Source of the DNA: Adineta vaga
Lineage: Eukaryota > Rotifera
Direction: 5' to 3'
NCBI GenBank assembly: GCA_021613535.1
Contig: CP075496.1
Coordinates: 14,632,001-14,696,000 of the forward strand
Length of the DNA stretch: 64,000 bases
Shown: piece after piece, positions 60,766-64,000 of the stretch
How positions within the stretch are numbered: the first letter of the stretch is position 1
Layout: each line of letters begins with the position of its first letter
Position numbers and translations under genes: made by a program
Notes under the pieces: generated by a model
Told to the model about the DNA's origin: nothing
The model's database searches: none
What the model saw: the letters and a program-made list of their open reading frames with translations, nothing else

Positions 60766-61137
60766 TTAAATATCAAATGAAATTGTTGAATTTATTAATT
60801 CTTCAATATTATTAATTAATGTAGATTTTAATGAATCAATTGTTGAATTTGTATTTTCAATTTCATTAATTATTGTTGAATTTAATGAATCAATTATTGA
60901 ATTTATTGTAGAATATTCATTAACAATTGTTGAATTCAAGAAATTTTCATCAATTGGAGAATCATTTGTTGTTTGTTCAATTGGTAATTCGCTTGTTGTT
61001 GTTGTTGTTGTTCTTCGTGTTTTATGATGAGGATGACGATGATGTTGATGTTTTCGAAAAGGATGAGCTTCACCAATTAAAATAAATAATGCAATAAAAG
61101 ATAAAAATAAAAGAAAAGTTTTATTTGAAATCAACAT
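60766..61137 (-). CDS. Small secreted His/Thr-rich protein with NSTI repeats
   Basis: 123 residues with a clear signal peptide (LLFLSFIALFILIGEAHP). A basic His/Arg stretch (RKHQHHRHPHHKTRR), a Thr run (TTTTTTSE) and four approximate repeats of the type STI(N/D)S(I/L)(I/D)-NST follow. Several N-x-S/T sites suggest glycosylation of a secreted or cell-surface mucin-like peptide. The basic stretch could be a processing site. No family is recognised; an AATAAA-rich region lies downstream. Confidence 0.6.
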   Translation of the reverse strand: MLISNKTFLLFLSFIALFILIGEAHPFRKHQHHRHPHHKTRRTTTTTTSELPIEQTTNDSPIDENFLNSTIVNEYSTINSIIDSLNSTIINEIENTNSTIDSLKSTLINNIEELINSTISFDI

Positions 61138-61463
61138 TGTAATATATTTATCACCGAGTTGAAAGAAAATGATTTATTTTCTATTAGAATTGATTTATTT
61201 ATATAGACATAAAAATCAATTTTTCTCATTGAAAAACTAAATAAATGCAAATTAAAAAATTGAATAAATGTCAATGAAGCAGAAAATCTGTTAATGATTT
61301 GTAAAGAAAAGAATCAATAAATTTTATTCAAATGAAATCATACTGAAGAATATTTTAATTAAATCACTTCATTATTTATTCATATAGAAATTATTTTCAA
61401 TCACACAATTCAAACTTTTTCTTCGAAGAAGAAGAAGAAGAATATTCTAAACTTTTATTTATT

Positions 61464-62613
61464 TCATATTTTACAAGAAGAATATTTTGATCCAATTAAT
61501 GTTCTATGATGAATAGATTCTTCGGGAATTTCATATAAATTCAATGCAGGAGAATAATCTTGTAAAGAACGATATTTTAAATGTAATGGATCAATTTGTT
61601 CTGATGCAATAAAAATAGGTGTTGAACATTTTGTATTTGGTTTTATTGTTGATGCACGTTTCATATATGAATATTTCTTTGATATATCAAATTTTTCCAC
61701 TGATTTATGATTAAATAAAGGATTTGATGATTGTGGACTTGGTGTTTCATGTAAAAATAAACGTTTATATTTATTTGATTGATATTTTCGTGCAAAATCA
61801 TTTAAATTTCGAAAATAATATGGTGATGATTCTCCTGCATATCGATTAAGTAATGAAGATAAATGATCAAAATATTCTTCATCAGTTATGATTGAATTTG
61901 TTATTTTATCAGTATGTTTTCTTTCTAATTGAATTTGTTCATGATTTATCATTTCAACAAGATCTTCATCACTTAATTTCTCACTATTTTTTATAAAACG
62001 TCGAAGAGCTATGGCTGTTAAACGTTGATGTAAATAATCTCTTGATAAAGATTGTGGTGAGAGTTGATTTCTTTTTTGAATTTGAATACAATCAGAACAT
62101 ATTTGTGGTCCAAGAACTGAACATGTTTCTTTTTCAATTGTATTTGTATTCGATGAATAAGCACGTTGACAACGTTGTTCTATTGTTGTTGTTGTTGTTG
62201 TGAATGAAGTTCTTCGAGATGAATAATTATCTTTTAATAGAATTGTTGTTGTTAAGGAATTTGAACTATTTGAAATAAAATCTTCAGAATTTGGATTTGA
62301 TGTTAAGAATGTTTTGAAAGATGTAGCTGAATTTCGATGATTGACAGGTAAAGATTTATTCTATTTATTGATTAAAACAAAAAAATTAAATTTTAAATTA
62401 AAATAAAAAGAAGAATAAAAACACCTGTTTAGAGATTTGTTTTTCATTTGATTTTTTAGGTAAATGAAATGTTTTATATTTATCTTGTTTTTCCAAATTT
62501 GTTTTTTGATTATTTTGAGAATTTTTTGTTAAAGATTTTAATCTTTGTAAGTACCATTTTGTATTAATGTCATTGATTTGAGTATTTTCTACATGAAGAT
62601 CAGATTTGATCAT
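61464..62613 (-). CDS. Uncharacterised protein (two exons)
   Basis: 361 residues from exons 62613-62425 and 62360-61464 with a 64-nt GT-AG intron; both exons are multiples of three. The N-terminal part is Lys/Asn/Gln-rich. The middle has Ser/Thr/Asn low complexity (SSNSLTTTILL, SFTTTTTTIEQ) and a CSDCIQIQ pair of cysteines. The C-terminal half is predicted helical (RLTAIALRRFIKNSEKLSDE, EQIQLERKHTDK), then polar with SP motifs. No signal peptide or membrane helix, so probably intracellular. I do not recognise the family. Confidence 0.65.
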
Positions 62614-63126
62614 GATGGAAATTTATATTTTGCTTAGAAATAAATGAAATACTGTTTTTTTCTTCTTTCAAACATATTCTTATTCGTTTAAGAGACTTTT
62701 AAATAATGATTAGAAGAAGAGAAAAAAACAAATATTCCTTCGTTTTTAATGAGAAAGAAAAAGAAAACGTATCGAGTTTTGTTGCAAAGAAAAGTTGTTG
62801 AAGGTCAAAAAAAATGAAAAAAGAATTTTGATTTTTCTCTCAATTAGAAATTGATCATTAAAAACGACGAAATTTCTTTTATGATTTCGTATAAAATAAC
62901 ATTTAATTCTCCTCAGTTTCAATTTGAAATGCATAAAGTTTTATGCATTAATTTCATATATTTATTCAAAATGAGCTGGGTTAGATAAAAATCATCATTG
63001 GAGAATGTTTAGTTTATCTTTCTTTCGGTCAATTCATATATTGAATGAAATAGAAAAGAATAATATTGAGAAGAAATTCATTGATGCATAACGATTAACC
63101 TTTTTAATTCAATAAGAATAAAATTT
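62614..63126. other. Intergenic, nothing recognised
   Basis: AT-rich; a minus frame at 62934-62746 is low complexity and probably incidental. It likely holds the promoter of the two-exon gene and the 3' end of the F-box/LRR-like gene. Confidence 0.35.
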
Positions 63127-64000
63127 TCAAATAAATTCAATAAAAACATGTCCACATTGAGTTGATTTAAAATCTTCTATTTGAATAAAATAATTTTTTT
63201 TATTAAAAAAATGTTTTTCAATAATTCGTGATAAAATTCCTTGTAAATTCATTTCATCTCGTTCTAAATAACAACCAACTTGAATTTGTTTTAAATAAAT
63301 TAATTGACTTTTTAATAATTCATCTAAAATATATATTATTGATATTGGACGAGATTTATGATGACATTGATTTGAAAGAAATGATCTTGTTGGTCCTTCA
63401 TTATCACTTTTTAATGTTTTTAAAATTAAATAATGAAGATTATGAAATGAATTTAATATTTCATGAAAATATTCTCGTTGAAATGAATAAATTGTTAATT
63501 TTCGAATTGATATTAAATCTGATGATGTTATTTGTTCAAGAAGTTTATTTAATAAAATTTGATTTAATATTAAATGATTTAAATTAGGTAATAAACGAAT
63601 AAATAACAATTGATTTCGACATGTTGAATCAAAAATAAGTGTTCGAATAGATTTTAAATAATAACGATGTTGACGAAATAATGGTGGTGGGGATATATAT
63701 TCAACATTTGATGATGAAAAACGTATAGATTTTAATAATGGAAATGATTCTTTTAAATAATTTAATAAATTTAATGTTATATTACAAGATAAATCAAGAT
63801 GTTTAATAGATTTCATTTGAAAATTTTCTTTTTCAATTGATTGAAAAAACAATTCATCAATACATTGATCAAGACGATGAAATTTTATTGGTAATGTAAA
63901 TAAATAATTCATATTTGTTTTCTCATTTCTATAAAAAGTAAATTTCCAATGAAAATTTTTAAATTCATCAATTGATTCAATTAATTTTTCACCATATGTT
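63127..64000 (-). CDS. F-box/LRR-like protein, 5' end beyond the window
   Basis: At least 290 residues; the frame stays open to the window edge (KLIESIDEFKNFHWKF precedes the Met at 63912), so the N-terminus is missing here. Leucine-rich repeat spacing is evident: IKHLDLSCNITLNLL, FPLLKSIRFSSSNVEYI, LLPNLNHLILNQIL, FHNLHYLILKTL. The C-terminus (YFIQIEDFKSTQCGHVF) ends at TAA. By composition and repeat style it belongs with the bdelloid-type F-box/LRR family seen at 37930, though it is not a close copy. An F-box itself would have to lie upstream. Confidence 0.65.
   Translation of the reverse strand, partial: TYGEKLIESIDEFKNFHWKFTFYRNEKTNMNYLFTLPIKFHRLDQCIDELFFQSIEKENFQMKSIKHLDLSCNITLNLLNYLKESFPLLKSIRFSSSNVEYISPPPLFRQHRYYLKSIRTLIFDSTCRNQLLFIRLLPNLNHLILNQILLNKLLEQITSSDLISIRKLTIYSFQREYFHEILNSFHNLHYLILKTLKSDNEGPTRSFLSNQCHHKSRPISIIYILDELLKSQLIYLKQIQVGCYLERDEMNLQGILSRIIEKHFFNKKNYFIQIEDFKSTQCGHVFIEFI

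Overview
The window is animal nuclear DNA, most likely from a bdelloid rotifer. It is very AT-rich. Its genes are split by short GT-AG introns, mostly about 45-60 nt, and spliced frames close exactly when the introns are removed. It encodes metazoan proteins: a retinoblastoma/p107-like pocket protein, JNK, a TGF-beta type II receptor, NAC-alpha and a rhodopsin-like receptor. It also has diverged local duplicates, many small DNA transposons and a plant-style DYW pentatricopeptide (PPR) protein, a combination I associate with bdelloids. The species assignment is inference. No rRNA, tRNA, CRISPR array or bacterial operon was seen.

Layout. 0-9.8 kb: a seven-transmembrane receptor gene, a repeat-rich stretch with two small inverted-repeat elements, a three-exon gene of unknown function, and a coiled-coil gene with one nonsense codon. 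10.6-14.7 kb (minus): a broken pocket-protein gene with three nonsense codons, a frameshift and a 1.1-kb insertion. 15.9-22.0 kb: an F-box-like remnant, then a complete 5.7-kb DNA transposon with 47-bp perfect inverted ends and a 4-bp target duplication, carrying two damaged genes. 22.0-28.6 kb: a second coiled-coil copy (frameshifted), an intact pocket-protein gene, a 5'-truncated JNK pseudogene and a cyclic-nucleotide-binding-like gene. 31-37 kb: an F-box-like gene with a one-base frameshift, a second JNK pseudogene with a Mutator-like element in its first intron, and a second cyclic-nucleotide-binding-like gene. 37.9-45 kb: an intact F-box-like gene, a 1.64-kb foldback element with 717-bp arms, and another intact pocket-protein gene. 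46-50.5 kb (minus): a small gene with a possible 18-nt intron, then a nine-exon DYW-type PPR gene. 51-54 kb (plus): a TGF-beta type II receptor and NAC-alpha. 54.7-64 kb (minus): a gamma-glutamylcyclotransferase-like pseudogene, a SUEL-lectin membrane protein, a small secreted protein, a two-exon unknown gene, and an F-box/LRR-like gene running off the end.

How the parts relate. From about 8.8 to 45 kb the window is a mosaic of repeated modules: pocket protein x3, JNK x2, cyclic-nucleotide-binding-like x2, F-box-like x3, coiled-coil x2. Divergence differs greatly between adjacent modules: the JNK copies are nearly identical while the flanking cyclic-nucleotide-binding-like copies are very different. 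That points to repeated duplication plus gene conversion rather than one event. From 46 kb on the genes are single-copy within the window. The most notable single gene is the DYW-PPR protein, which has every visible residue of a C-to-U RNA-editing deaminase but ends in DYF.
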